From the NCBI GenBank assembly GCA_008017315.1, contig SSHE01000115.1, positions 1 to 32,719 of the forward strand: a stretch of 32,719 bases of DNA, read 5' to 3'. Numbering within the stretch: the first letter of the stretch is position 1; every line of letters begins with the position of its first letter. This document shows positions 1 through 7,704 of the stretch, in pieces. The DNA is from Acinetobacter sp. Its GTDB lineage: Bacteria; Pseudomonadota; Gammaproteobacteria; Pseudomonadales; Moraxellaceae. Both the position numbers and the translations under genes were made by a program. The notes beneath the pieces were generated by a model. It was not told where the DNA came from and made no database searches. It was given only the letters and a program-made list of their open reading frames with translations.

Positions 1-147
1 CAAGCATTGGGTGTGGTATCAATAACAGGTGGTGATCGGTGTAGTTTTGCCGAAGCAGAGCAGTTTTATTCTTATCGCCGTCAGGCAAAAACTGGACGTA
101 TGGCAACTTTTGTTTTTATTGCGGAAAAAGATGATAGGCAGGTCTAA
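1..147 (+). CDS. pgeF: PgeF/YfiH-family protein, C-terminal end (partial)
   Basis: The first 48 codons are open in frame 1 and end at TAA 145-147. The translated tail has the family's closing motif: a Phe-Tyr-Ser-Tyr-Arg-Arg block followed by TGRMA and a hydrophobic strand, as in the YfiH/PgeF (multi-copper polyphenol oxidase/laccase-like) family. PgeF enzymes are proposed to remove wrongly incorporated residues from peptidoglycan precursors and also show purine-nucleoside phosphorylase or oxidase activity in vitro. The 5' part lies outside the window, so the active-site Cys/His residues cannot be checked. It is convergent with smpB, 48 bp away. Confidence 0.75.
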   Translation, partial: QALGVVSITGGDRCSFAEAEQFYSYRRQAKTGRMATFVFIAEKDDRQV

Positions 148-161
148 ATCAAAGCGTCACA

Positions 162-178
162 CTTTCCAAAATGGAAAG
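162..178. terminator. Possible weak bidirectional terminator
   Basis: CTTTCC and GGAAAG form a 6-bp stem around a 5-base loop between the convergent pgeF and smpB stop codons. The downstream T tract is short on the plus strand (CGTTTAAAA), so this is only a candidate. Confidence 0.3.
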
Positions 179-195
179 CGTTTAAAATCATCCAA

Positions 196-672
196 TTACT
201 TATGAAATAACCGTGCTTTATCTCGTTGCCAGTCACGGTCTTTTTCGGTTTGGCGTTTATCGTGTAATTGCTTCCCTTTAACTAAAGCAATTTCCAGCTT
301 GACTAAATGACCTTTCCAGTAGCAGGCAAGCGGCACACAGGTATAACCTTTTTGATGTACTGCACCGAGTAACTTTTCCAGCTCACGACGATTCAGTAAT
401 AACTTACGAGTACGGGTCGCTTCTGCAACGACATGCGTTGATGCAGAAAGTAGCGGCTGGATTTGTGCACCAAACAAAAAGGCTTCGTTATTTTTAAAAA
501 TAATATAGCTCTCGACCAGACTCATACGTCCAGCACGCAGCGATTTGACTTCCCAGCCTTGCAGCGAAAGTCCTGCTTCAAATTTTTCTTCGATAAAATA
601 GTCATGTCTGGCACGTTTGTTTTGAGCAATCGTACCCCCTGTATTTTTTTTCACGACTTTGACATTTGCCAT
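196..672 (-). CDS. smpB: SsrA-binding protein SmpB
   Basis: SmpB binds tmRNA and brings it to stalled ribosomes, where trans-translation rescues the ribosome and tags the nascent chain. The 158-residue product has the family's usual length. It shows the RHDYFIEE segment near residue 30, the GWEVKSLR core strand, the YxxxxNNEAFL turn, and the basic C-terminal tail ending in DKARLFHK that enters the decoding centre. The open frame runs to a TTG at 690, but ATG 672 gives the normal N-terminus ([10 protein letters not shown]) and has a GGAAG ribosome-binding site 11 bases upstream. It is divergent from coaD with 129 bp between them. The ssrA gene is not in this window. Confidence 0.96.
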   Translation of the reverse strand: MANVKVVKKNTGGTIAQNKRARHDYFIEEKFEAGLSLQGWEVKSLRAGRMSLVESYIIFKNNEAFLFGAQIQPLLSASTHVVAEATRTRKLLLNRRELEKLLGAVHQKGYTCVPLACYWKGHLVKLEIALVKGKQLHDKRQTEKDRDWQRDKARLFHK

Positions 673-742
673 AAAAACAGAATCTTCCAAATAAAACTTT
701 AATTAAATATAGTGATTATCATAGCTTATTTTTATCAGGATT

Positions 743-772
743 TTGGCGAAAAATTCAAGTTTTTGTTAGAAT
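743..772 (+). promoter_or_regulatory. Candidate coaD promoter
   Basis: TTGGCG (743-748) and TAGAAT (767-772) are separated by 18 bp and lie 30 bp upstream of the coaD ATG. This is pattern-based only. Confidence 0.4.
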
Positions 773-774
773 AG

Positions 775-1578
<804 letters not shown>

Positions 1579-1601
1579 AAAAATTTGCTAAGATGTGCGG
1601 C

Positions 1602-1969
<368 letters not shown>

Positions 1970-1984
1970 TTTTTTAGGTTTTAC

Positions 1985-2013
1985 TTGACGACATCCTGTG
2001 AAATCAACATAAT
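1985..2013 (+). promoter_or_regulatory. Promoter of tRNA-Met
   Basis: TTGACG (1985-1990) and CATAAT (2008-2013) have an ideal 17-bp spacer, with the mature tRNA starting 16 bp downstream. Confidence 0.7.
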
Positions 2014-2028
2014 ACGCCCACAGTTTTT

Positions 2029-2105
2029 GGCTATGTAGCTCAGTTGGTTAGAGCACCGCACTCATAATGCGGGGGTCACAGGTTCAAGTCCCGTCATAGC
2101 CACCA
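2029..2105 (+). tRNA. tRNA-Met (CAT), elongator
   Basis: The 77-nt cloverleaf has acceptor strands GGCTATG and CATAGCC with an encoded CCA end, a D-arm AGCTCAGTTGGTTAGAGC, and anticodon loop CTCATAA with CAT at 2073-2075. The T-arm contains GGTTCAAGTCC. The fully paired G1-C72 acceptor end and its close likeness to E. coli metT indicate the elongator, not the initiator, species. It has its own promoter upstream and terminator downstream. Confidence 0.97.
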
Positions 2106-2113
2106 TTTTATAG

Positions 2114-2144
2114 GCTCATACAACCCATGTATGAGCTTTTTTTT
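2114..2144 (+). terminator. Intrinsic terminator after tRNA-Met
   Basis: GCTCATACA and TGTATGAGC form a perfect 9-bp stem with loop ACCCA, followed by eight T residues (2137-2144). Confidence 0.9.
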
Positions 2145-2160
2145 ATGCAAAATAGTGCTT

Positions 2161-2189
2161 TTGTAATCGCTGTAAATTATGTTTAAATA
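2161..2189 (+). promoter_or_regulatory. Candidate serC promoter
   Basis: TTGTAA (2161-2166) and TAAATA (2184-2189) are spaced by 17 bp, 37 bp before the serC ATG and after the tRNA terminator. Confidence 0.45.
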
Positions 2190-2226
2190 ATGATTTTTTA
2201 AAATCCACTTCATTTAAGGAATTCCC

Positions 2227-3312
2227 ATGCGTGCCTATAATTTCTGTGCTGGCCCTGCTGCATTGCCAACTGCTGTACTGGAAAGAGCTCAACAAGAGTT
2301 ATTAGATTGGCATGGTAAGGGCTTGTCCATTATGGAGATGAGTCATCGTGGTGCAGACTTTGTGGCGGTAGCGGAAAAGGCGGAAGCGGATTTACGCACC
2401 TTATTAAATATTCCAAACAATTATAAAGTGTTGTTTTTACAAGGTGGGGCATCGCTACAATTTTCGGCTATTCCATTGAATTTATTTGGTAAAAATCCAA
2501 AAGCCGATTATATCAACACTGGGATTTGGTCAGAAAAGGGCAGCAAAGAAGCTCAGCGTTATGGTGAGATTAACGTGATCAATGCCTTGACTAAAATTGA
2601 GGGTAAACAAGCGATTACGGCTGTGAGTGAGTGGAATTTGTCCGATGATGCGGCTTATGTACATTATGCCGATAATGAAACCATTGGTGGTATTCAGTTC
2701 CCATTTATTCCTGCAATTGATACTGCTGCACCCTTGGTGTGTGACTTTTCATCGAGTATTTTATCGACACCATTGGATGTATCGAAATTTGGTTTAATTT
2801 ATGCAGGTGCACAGAAAAACATTGGCCCCGCAGGTTTGACCTTGGTGATTGTACGTGATGATTTGCTCGAGCAAGCCAAGCCAGAAATTCCAAGTATTTT
2901 AAAATATAGCGACCAAGCCAAGAATGATTCGATGGTGAATACACCTGCAACCTATTCATGGTATTTATCAGGTTTGGTTTTTGAATGGTTGCTGGAGCAG
3001 GGCGGTTTAACGGCAATGCAGGCGGTGAATCAGCAAAAAGCCGATTTACTGTATGGTTATATTGATGGCAGTGGTTTTTATCAAAACCCGATTGCCAAAG
3101 CATACCGTTCTATCATGAATGTTCCATTTACCCTTGCAGATGAACGTCTGGAAAAAACCTTCCTAGCCGAAGCGGAACAACGCCATTTGCTGAATCTAGC
3201 AGGGCATCGTTCAGTGGGTGGCATGCGTGCGAGTATTTATAATGCTGTGCCTTTAGCTGGCGTACAGGCATTGGTCGATTTTATGCAGGATTTTGCACGC
3301 CGTCACGGTTAA
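2227..3312 (+). CDS. serC: Phosphoserine/phosphohydroxythreonine aminotransferase
   Basis: SerC is a class V PLP aminotransferase. It converts 3-phosphohydroxypyruvate and glutamate to phosphoserine and 2-oxoglutarate, and also acts in pyridoxal phosphate synthesis. The 361 residues match the family length. The N-terminus has YNFCAGPAALP, followed by MEMSHRG near 37-42, LQGGASLQF near 71-79 for phosphate binding, and the PLP lysine K197 in YAGAQKNIGPAG. The C-terminal GHRSVGGMRASIYNA motif binds substrate. ATG 2227 has an AAGGA site 6 bases upstream. It stands alone between the tRNA terminator and its own strong terminator. Confidence 0.98.
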   Translation: MRAYNFCAGPAALPTAVLERAQQELLDWHGKGLSIMEMSHRGADFVAVAEKAEADLRTLLNIPNNYKVLFLQGGASLQFSAIPLNLFGKNPKADYINTGIWSEKGSKEAQRYGEINVINALTKIEGKQAITAVSEWNLSDDAAYVHYADNETIGGIQFPFIPAIDTAAPLVCDFSSSILSTPLDVSKFGLIYAGAQKNIGPAGLTLVIVRDDLLEQAKPEIPSILKYSDQAKNDSMVNTPATYSWYLSGLVFEWLLEQGGLTAMQAVNQQKADLLYGYIDGSGFYQNPIAKAYRSIMNVPFTLADERLEKTFLAEAEQRHLLNLAGHRSVGGMRASIYNAVPLAGVQALVDFMQDFARRHG

Positions 3313-3330
3313 GCCTCGTTCTGGACAATA

Positions 3331-3357
3331 AAAAAATCGGCATATTGCCGATTTTTT
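3331..3357. terminator. Bidirectional terminator between serC and the small minus-strand gene
   Basis: AAAAAATCGGCA and TGCCGATTTTTT make a perfect 12-bp stem with loop TAT. A/T tracts on both sides let it serve serC (plus) and the convergent 45-residue gene (minus). Confidence 0.93.
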
Positions 3358-3362
3358 TATGC

Positions 3363-3500
3363 TTAAAAGATAAAACGATGTAAAAACCATGCACTGATCA
3401 TGATACCCATGATAAAAAATAGACAAGAAAATTTATCCATTTTCAAATGAGAGAAATGGATGTGATTGACTCGTTCAGACTGTTGGACATTACTTTTCAT
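3363..3500 (-). CDS. Small single-span membrane peptide, 45 aa
   Basis: This is a short open frame read from the minus strand. ATG 3500 has an AGG ribosome-binding site 7 bases upstream and the frame ends at TAA 3365-3363, just before the shared terminator. The peptide has a polar, His-rich first half (residues 1-22) and a hydrophobic second half of about 20 residues (25-45, rich in Phe, Ile and Met) that would span the inner membrane, ending in HRFIF. I do not recognise the family. Support comes from the ribosome-binding site, the well-formed membrane segment and the terminator immediately downstream. It lies 36 bp after the stop codon of the 308-residue gene on the same strand, so the two may be cotranscribed. 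Confidence 0.6.
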   Translation of the reverse strand: MKSNVQQSERVNHIHFSHLKMDKFSCLFFIMGIMISAWFLHRFIF

Positions 3501-3536
3501 GGTTATGCCTGATGTCGAATTGCATAAAAATTAGAC

Positions 3537-4463
3537 TTAAGGCGTATTTGTAACATAAATTTTAAATTGAATCCAGAGATTACCACGAATATAGTCACCA
3601 ATTTCAAATGCTTTGGTCTGTTCTGGGGCGATGAGCCGCAAAATAATCGGGGTAATTTTGTCTTCACGCATGATTGCAACGTCATAAAAGGTCAATATTT
3701 TGTCCATAAACTGGATGTTACCTTTGCCGACAATATCACCCTGAAACCATGCTTCATCTTCCTGACCCAAGGTATCGCCATATAGATATGCGACCATTTT
3801 GGAAATATCCAATGTAACGGGCATTTCATCTTCTGGACTTTGTGGCTGCCATGCTGCAAGGCATTCTTGTAGATTATCGGGTGTTTCACCATGATGCTGT
3901 GCCAAAATGTCATTTAAGGCACGATGATGACGAATCGCTGCGGCATCTTCAATCAGCATGGTTTCTTTGTTCGGTACAGCTTCCAGCTCATACGCCCATG
4001 CAGCAATTTCAATGGTATAGCATGTATCCGCACGATATTGTTGCTGATTGACTGCATATAAAGTGTCATAGCCATAAATGACACTGCCATTTTCGAGTTC
4101 GACTTGGAGCACGGCTTCATGGCTGGTTGGACATGCCAGAATACGAGCAATTTTGGCGTTAAATTGATAAGGACTTTGGAAAATTGGGAATGCAGTTTTT
4201 AAACATTGTGGGCGATTATTTTCGACCGTTACAATTTGTGCAATTTGAATGGTTGAATGCAGCCCATTGAGCAGCCAAACATCGGTAGGTAAATCGGCTT
4301 CGGTTTGGCATAGTCCCATGGGGGAGCTGGCGGTATCGAGTGCTTGATGTAGCCACAGACTCACTTCTTGTTCTGGCGTTTGGGTGAGAATTTTCCAGTG
4401 TGCAGCATGTCCACCAAAAGTATCGCAATTTAATTGTAGAGTTTCAGGTTGTGGCTTGTTCAT
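3537..4463 (-). CDS. Uncharacterised 308-aa cytoplasmic protein
   Basis: I do not recognise a family. The protein is acidic and soluble, with no signal peptide or membrane span. Its N-terminus contains Trp-rich stretches (AAHWKIL, VSLWLHQAL, DVWLLNGLHS). The central part has ENGSVIYGYDTLYAVN followed by TCYTIEIAAWAYELE. The C-terminal ~100 residues (VAYLYGD..WFQGDIVGKGNIQF..DVAIMRED..PIILRLI..FEIGDYIRGNLWIQFKIY) look like a small beta-barrel/OB-like fold, an inference from the alternating hydrophobic pattern only. ATG 4463 has no strong ribosome-binding site. It lies between the small membrane peptide gene (same strand) and a divergent short-chain dehydrogenase gene. Confidence 0.75.
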   Translation of the reverse strand: MNKPQPETLQLNCDTFGGHAAHWKILTQTPEQEVSLWLHQALDTASSPMGLCQTEADLPTDVWLLNGLHSTIQIAQIVTVENNRPQCLKTAFPIFQSPYQFNAKIARILACPTSHEAVLQVELENGSVIYGYDTLYAVNQQQYRADTCYTIEIAAWAYELEAVPNKETMLIEDAAAIRHHRALNDILAQHHGETPDNLQECLAAWQPQSPEDEMPVTLDISKMVAYLYGDTLGQEDEAWFQGDIVGKGNIQFMDKILTFYDVAIMREDKITPIILRLIAPEQTKAFEIGDYIRGNLWIQFKIYVTNTP

Positions 4464-4548
4464 TGCTATTCATCAGTGGCTTAAACAAAATTATCTGTTA
4501 TTAATGGGGGGATTGAACAATTTTGCAAGCACTAAAGCGTAATTTTCA

Positions 4549-4557
4549 TGATATAAA
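4549..4557 (+). promoter_or_regulatory. Candidate extended -10 promoter of the SDR gene
   Basis: TG-A-TATAAA at 4549-4557 fits an extended -10 element 46 bp before the ATG; no convincing -35 hexamer is visible. Confidence 0.4.
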
Positions 4558-4603
4558 CAGCAGGTTTGATTTTTATCGTAAAAAGATATAGGTAGGAAGA
4601 GTT

Positions 4604-5368
4604 ATGAATTTACATCATAAAGTCGCTGTGATTACAGGTGGTGCTTCGGGTTTGGGTTTGGCAACTGTGAAACGCTTTATTCAAGCAGGGGCAAAAGTCG
4701 CTGTGCTGGATTTTAATGAACAGGCTGGGGTGGCACTGGTTGCAGAATATGGCGAACAGGTTTTATTTGTAAAAACCAATGTTGCTGATGAAGCATCGGT
4801 ACAGCACGCCATTGCACAAACCATGACGACTTTTGGGGCAATTCATATTTGCATTAATTATGCTGGGGTTGGCGGTGCAGCCAAAACTTTGGGTAAAAAT
4901 GGCGTATTTCCATTGGATGAGTTTAATCGGGTGATTCAGATTAATTTAGTCGGTACATTTAATGTCTTGCGTTTAGCCGCAGAGCAAATGGCGAAGAATG
5001 AACTGGTGGATGGTGAGCGTGGGGTAATTATCAATACTGCATCGGTAGCGGCATTTGATGGACAAATCGGGCAAGCTGCATACAGTGCCTCAAAAGGTGG
5101 AATTGTGGGTATGACCTTGCCGATTGCTCGTGATCTTGCACAGTATGGGATTCGGGTCAATACTATTGCACCAGGGCTGATTCATACCCCATTGTTTGAT
5201 AGTTTGGGCGAAAAAGTGATTGAATCGCTATCGGCTACGGTGCTTAATCCACAGCGTTTGGGTCATCCTGATGAAATTGCTCAAACGGCTCAATTTATTG
5301 TGGAAAATGCCTATATGAATGGTGAAACTATCCGTGTCGATGGTGGCATTCGGATGCAGCCACGTTAA
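4604..5368 (+). CDS. Short-chain dehydrogenase, HSD17B10-like (3-hydroxyacyl-CoA dehydrogenase type)
   Basis: This is a 254-residue classical SDR using NAD(H). The Rossmann motif TGGASGLG is at 11-18, Asp36 after the second strand favours NAD over NADP, and Asp62 contacts adenine. The catalytic set is Asn114, Ser147, Tyr160 and Lys164 (YSASK). The long insert around 90-105 (GGAAKTLGKNGVFPLDEFNR) and the C-terminal RLGHPDEIAQTAQFI...NGETIRVDGGIRMQPR match the human HSD17B10/type II 3-hydroxyacyl-CoA dehydrogenase group, so a role in fatty-acid or branched-chain acyl-CoA oxidation is likely. The usual NNAG motif reads INYAG here. A good AGGAAGAG site precedes ATG 4604. Confidence 0.88.
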   Translation: MNLHHKVAVITGGASGLGLATVKRFIQAGAKVAVLDFNEQAGVALVAEYGEQVLFVKTNVADEASVQHAIAQTMTTFGAIHICINYAGVGGAAKTLGKNGVFPLDEFNRVIQINLVGTFNVLRLAAEQMAKNELVDGERGVIINTASVAAFDGQIGQAAYSASKGGIVGMTLPIARDLAQYGIRVNTIAPGLIHTPLFDSLGEKVIESLSATVLNPQRLGHPDEIAQTAQFIVENAYMNGETIRVDGGIRMQPR

Positions 5369-5398
5369 ATGATTGCTGATTAAATCTGTCCTCGTTAC

Positions 5399-5430
5399 AA
5401 TGCAGACTCTCTCGAAGGTCTGCATTTTTT
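5399..5430 (+). terminator. Intrinsic terminator abutting the yaiI start codon
   Basis: AATGCAGAC and GTCTGCATT form a 9-bp stem with a 10-base loop, followed by a T tract (5425-5430) that runs straight into the ATG at 5431. It ends the SDR transcript. The only purine-rich ribosome-binding-like sequence for yaiI (GAAGG) lies in the loop and 3' stem. Confidence 0.8.
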
Positions 5431-5910
5431 ATGTCTAATGAATTAAAGTTCCAACTTTGGGTCGATGCTGATGCACTGCCGAATGTGTTAAGAGAAATTA
5501 TTTTGCGTGCGTCTGACCGTTTTCTGTTGTCGGTGACGTTTGTTGCCAATCAGCATTTGAATATTCCTCGTTCGACACGTATTTCGACTTTACAAGTCGC
5601 ACAAGGTGCGGATGTGGCGGATCAAATGATTGTCGATAAAATGTCGGCACAGGATATTGTAGTGACGCAGGATATTCCACTTGCGGCACAAGTGATTGCC
5701 AAAGGAGGGATTGCGATTCATCCACGAGGGGAAATTTTTACCGAAAGTAATGTCAAGGCACGTTTACACTTGCGTGATTTTATGGATACTTTGCGTGGTG
5801 CTGGTGTGCAGACAGGTGGCCCCGCTCCGATGAATGAGCGAGATAAACGAGAGTTTGCCAATGCCTTAGAGCAAACCATTCGTCAGCAGTTAAGAAAAAC
5901 CCAACATTAA
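5431..5910 (+). CDS. yaiI: YaiI/YqxD (UPF0178, DUF188) family protein
   Basis: The 159-residue protein matches the UPF0178 family: [18 protein letters not shown] near the N-terminus, the [10 protein letters not shown] and [19 protein letters not shown] segments, the [10 protein letters not shown] motif, and the characteristic [25 protein letters not shown]. The conserved acidic residues resemble a PIN-like nuclease fold, but the biochemical function is not established. The N-terminus carries about 7 extra residues relative to E. coli YaiI. The start codon sits immediately after a terminator T tract with no standard ribosome-binding site. The transporter gene begins 7 bp downstream, so the two are probably one transcription unit. 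Confidence 0.9.
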   Translation: MSNELKFQLWVDADALPNVLREIILRASDRFLLSVTFVANQHLNIPRSTRISTLQVAQGADVADQMIVDKMSAQDIVVTQDIPLAAQVIAKGGIAIHPRGEIFTESNVKARLHLRDFMDTLRGAGVQTGGPAPMNERDKREFANALEQTIRQQLRKTQH

Positions 5911-5917
5911 AAAATCT

Positions 5918-6793
5918 ATGGAAATAGCGTATATGCAACGATGGGTAGCAATATATCAGATGCCATTACGTGGAATTGGGCAAGTGATGTTTCAGGGTAA
6001 TGCCTTGACGGGGATGATATTTGTAATGGGTATCGCTTTACAGTCTTGGCAATTGGCACTTGCGGCATATCTGGGCAGTTGCATCGGTACGCTTTGGGCA
6101 ATGCTGTGTCGTTATCCGATAGCGGATATCAGACAAGGATTGTATGGGTTTAATGCGTGCTTGGTGGCGATTGCCGCAGTTTATTTTTATGGGATTTCCG
6201 AGCAATCATTATTATTACTCGTATTGGGTTCAGTTGTTGCCACTGTATTGATGCGTTGGCTACAAATACGCCAATTGCCTGCTTATACGTTTCCCTTTGT
6301 ATTGACGACATGGATATTTTTTTATCTATGCTCACAGCAGAATGTACTGCCACTTGAACAAACCACATGGGGGAACGATGTTGGACTTGATGGGGTTTTG
6401 CAAGGTTTTGGGCAAGTGATGTTTCAGGCAAATAGTTGGACTGGGCTATGTTTTTTGGTGGGAATTGCCATAAGTAGCTTTCGTCATGCGTGGTGGGCAG
6501 TGGTGGCAGCAGGAGCTGGATTGTGGTTGGCAAGGTTATTGGGCATTGCAGATACTGTCTTAAGTGATGGCATTTATAGTTATAATGCGGTATTGGTTGC
6601 GATTGCGATGGCATTGTTACGGCAGCATATCGGGGTGATGTTGTTGGTTGTCGCATTATCAGTATTGATTTTATTTTTGATGCAAATGTGGCAGATGCCT
6701 GCCTTGACCTTTCCTTTTATTTTGGCGGTATGGCTGTTTAGCATCGTATTGCATTGGCAAAAAATCACCCAAAAATCGAATGAAATGGTTTGA
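5918..6793 (+). CDS. Urea transporter (UT family)
   Basis: This is an inner-membrane channel-like carrier of about 10 membrane spans and 291 residues. The internal two-fold repeat of the UT fold is visible: RGIGQVMFQGNALTG (near 18) versus QGFGQVMFQANSWTG (near 162), GLYGFNACLVAIA (near 74) versus GIYSYNAVLVAIA (near 216), and LPAYTFPFVLTTW versus MPALTFPFILAVW. Such proteins pass urea down its gradient to urease, but no urease gene is in the window. ATG 5918 lacks a ribosome-binding site; ATG 5933 has GGAA 10 bases upstream and may be the true start. The last eight codons fall inside the first copy of the 123-bp repeat. Confidence 0.88.
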   Translation: MEIAYMQRWVAIYQMPLRGIGQVMFQGNALTGMIFVMGIALQSWQLALAAYLGSCIGTLWAMLCRYPIADIRQGLYGFNACLVAIAAVYFYGISEQSLLLLVLGSVVATVLMRWLQIRQLPAYTFPFVLTTWIFFYLCSQQNVLPLEQTTWGNDVGLDGVLQGFGQVMFQANSWTGLCFLVGIAISSFRHAWWAVVAAGAGLWLARLLGIADTVLSDGIYSYNAVLVAIAMALLRQHIGVMLLVVALSVLILFLMQMWQMPALTFPFILAVWLFSIVLHWQKITQKSNEMV

Positions 6794-6891
6794 AAACGGT
6801 CATCTAGGTTGCGAATGCTCACAGAAAACCCATCATGCTGCTGCTGAGAACATGCTAAGATTTGGGTTTTATTTTGCATGATGTCGTCAAT
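6769..6891 (+). repeat. 123-bp direct repeat, left copy
   Basis: This copy covers the last eight codons of the urea transporter gene, the adjoining intergenic sequence and the first five codons of lolC (a copy of the lolC start that leads nowhere here). It matches 7582-7704 at 120 of 123 positions. The three differences lie in one short trinucleotide tract (CTGCTGCTG here, ATGATGTTG in the right copy). It includes an extended -10-like TGCTAAGAT that could contribute to brnT transcription. Confidence 0.95.
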
Positions 6892-6919
6892 ATTTTTGAC
6901 TGAAATTGACGTTTTTTGC

Positions 6920-6959
6920 TTGAACGATACCAATATATGGATACACTATTGTATATACA
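6920..6959 (+). promoter_or_regulatory. Candidate brnTA promoter and BrnA operator
   Basis: TTGAAC (6920-6925) and TACACT (6942-6947) are spaced by 16 bp. A perfect 10-bp palindrome TGTATATACA (6950-6959) and an overlapping ATAC...GTAT inverted pair lie at the expected transcription start. This is a plausible site for the ribbon-helix-helix antitoxin, which in this family represses its own operon. Confidence 0.5.
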
Positions 6960-6966
6960 TATTTGA

Positions 6967-7263
6967 ATGTTTTTTATGGAACTGTATTTCGAATGGGATG
7001 AGGCGAAGAATCAAAAGAATCAGAACAAACATGATGTATCTTTTGAAACGGCAAGCCTTGTTTTTGATGATCCTTTAAGGATTTCAATTCAAGATCGACA
7101 TACCAATGGTGAGGAACGTTGGCAAACGATTGGAATGGTCAAAGGTGTATTGATGCTATTAGTTGCTCACAGCATCTTTGAAGAAGATGACAGTGAAATC
7201 ATACGAATTATTAGTGCAAGGGAAGTCACTAGAGCGGAGCGTAATCAATATGAGCATGGTTAG
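6967..7263 (+). CDS. brnT: BrnT-family ribonuclease toxin
   Basis: BrnT toxins are small RelE-fold ribonucleases that block translation and are neutralised by BrnA. The product (98 aa, or 95 aa from ATG 6976) has the family start FEWDEAKNQKNQNKHDVSF, then the ETASLVFDDP segment, the GEERWQTIGMVKGVLMLLVAH strand pair with its conserved Arg, and the C-terminal RIISAREVTRAERNQYE in which the Ser-Ala-Arg and Glu-Arg residues are typical. No clear ribosome-binding site precedes either ATG. The stop overlaps the brnA start by 14 bp, showing translational coupling, with the toxin first as usual for brnTA. Confidence 0.92.
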   Translation: MFFMELYFEWDEAKNQKNQNKHDVSFETASLVFDDPLRISIQDRHTNGEERWQTIGMVKGVLMLLVAHSIFEEDDSEIIRIISAREVTRAERNQYEHG

Positions 7264-7561
7264 ATATACACGCAAAGAACTGCATGAAAATTTCAGTGAT
7301 CAGCAAGATGCTGAAATTAAACGCTTGCTTGCGAAAGGAACTGTTTCAGATGAGCAATTAGACTTGTCGGATATTCCTGAAATTACAGATTGGCGTCACG
7401 CTGTTCGTCATGGTCAATTTTATCGCCCAGTGAAAGAGCAGACCTCCATTCGTTTAGATGCTGATGTACTTGCATGGTTTAAGGCACAGGGCAAAGGCTA
7501 TCAAACACGTATGAACAAAATTCTACGTGATGCGATGCTTCAAGATCTTAAAAAACCATAA
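7250..7561 (+). CDS. brnA: BrnA-family antitoxin
   Basis: BrnA binds BrnT and represses the operon as a dimeric DNA-binding protein. From ATG 7250 it is 103 residues (ATG 7256 is an alternative start, two residues shorter). The N-terminal half is charged and likely flexible. SDIPEITDWRHAVRHGQFYRPVK is the toxin-binding region, and the C-terminal TSIRLDADVLAWFKAQGKGYQTRMNKILRDAM is the ribbon-helix-helix-type DNA-binding domain, with SIRLD as the beta-strand and GKGYQTRMNKILR as the recognition helix part. It overlaps brnT by 14 bp. The right repeat begins 20 bp after its stop. Confidence 0.92.
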   Translation: MSMVRYTRKELHENFSDQQDAEIKRLLAKGTVSDEQLDLSDIPEITDWRHAVRHGQFYRPVKEQTSIRLDADVLAWFKAQGKGYQTRMNKILRDAMLQDLKKP

Positions 7562-7581
7562 TCAAAAAAGCCACAAGATGA

Positions 7582-7704
7582 CCAAAAATCGAATGAAATG
7601 GTTTGAAAACGGTCATCTAGGTTGCGAATGCTCACAGAAAACCCATCATGATGATGTTGAGAACATGCTAAGATTTGGGTTTTATTTTGCATGATGTCGT
7701 CAAT
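7582..7704 (+). repeat. 123-bp direct repeat, right copy
   Basis: This copy supplies the functional 5' end of lolC, including ATG 7691, and its probable extended -10 element (TG-C-TAAGAT, 7666-7674). Its first 24 bases are a stray copy of the transporter gene's last codons and stop. See the left copy for differences. Confidence 0.95.

Larger units (their letters stand above)
6892..7581. mobile_element. Inserted 690-bp brnTA cassette between direct repeats
   Basis: The unique sequence between the repeat copies holds the brnT-brnA module with its promoter/operator and little else. No transposase, terminal inverted repeats or recombinase site were seen. The native order would be transporter-lolC. 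The cassette therefore looks like an insertion that duplicated 123 bp of target, or an integrated circle carrying that homology. Crossing over between the copies would remove it precisely. Confidence 0.7.

Noticed and set aside
3567-4428. Several open frames on both strands inside the 308-aa gene
   Set aside because: They are shadows of the long minus-strand gene and lack ribosome-binding sites and coherent composition.
6150-6656. 168-codon minus-strand frame within the urea transporter gene
   Set aside because: It lies opposite a clear membrane-protein gene; its Pro/Thr/Gln-rich product is typical of antisense reading of hydrophobic codons.
5918-6793. Reading the urea transporter as a two-gene duplication
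   Set aside because: The internal two-fold repeat is the normal architecture of the UT family and lies in one frame.
6769-7704. XerC/XerD pdif-type module around brnTA
   Set aside because: Toxin-antitoxin genes in Acinetobacter plasmids are often flanked by 28-bp pdif sites, but the repeats here are 123 bp, contain local chromosomal gene ends, and show no 11-6-11 dif-like core.
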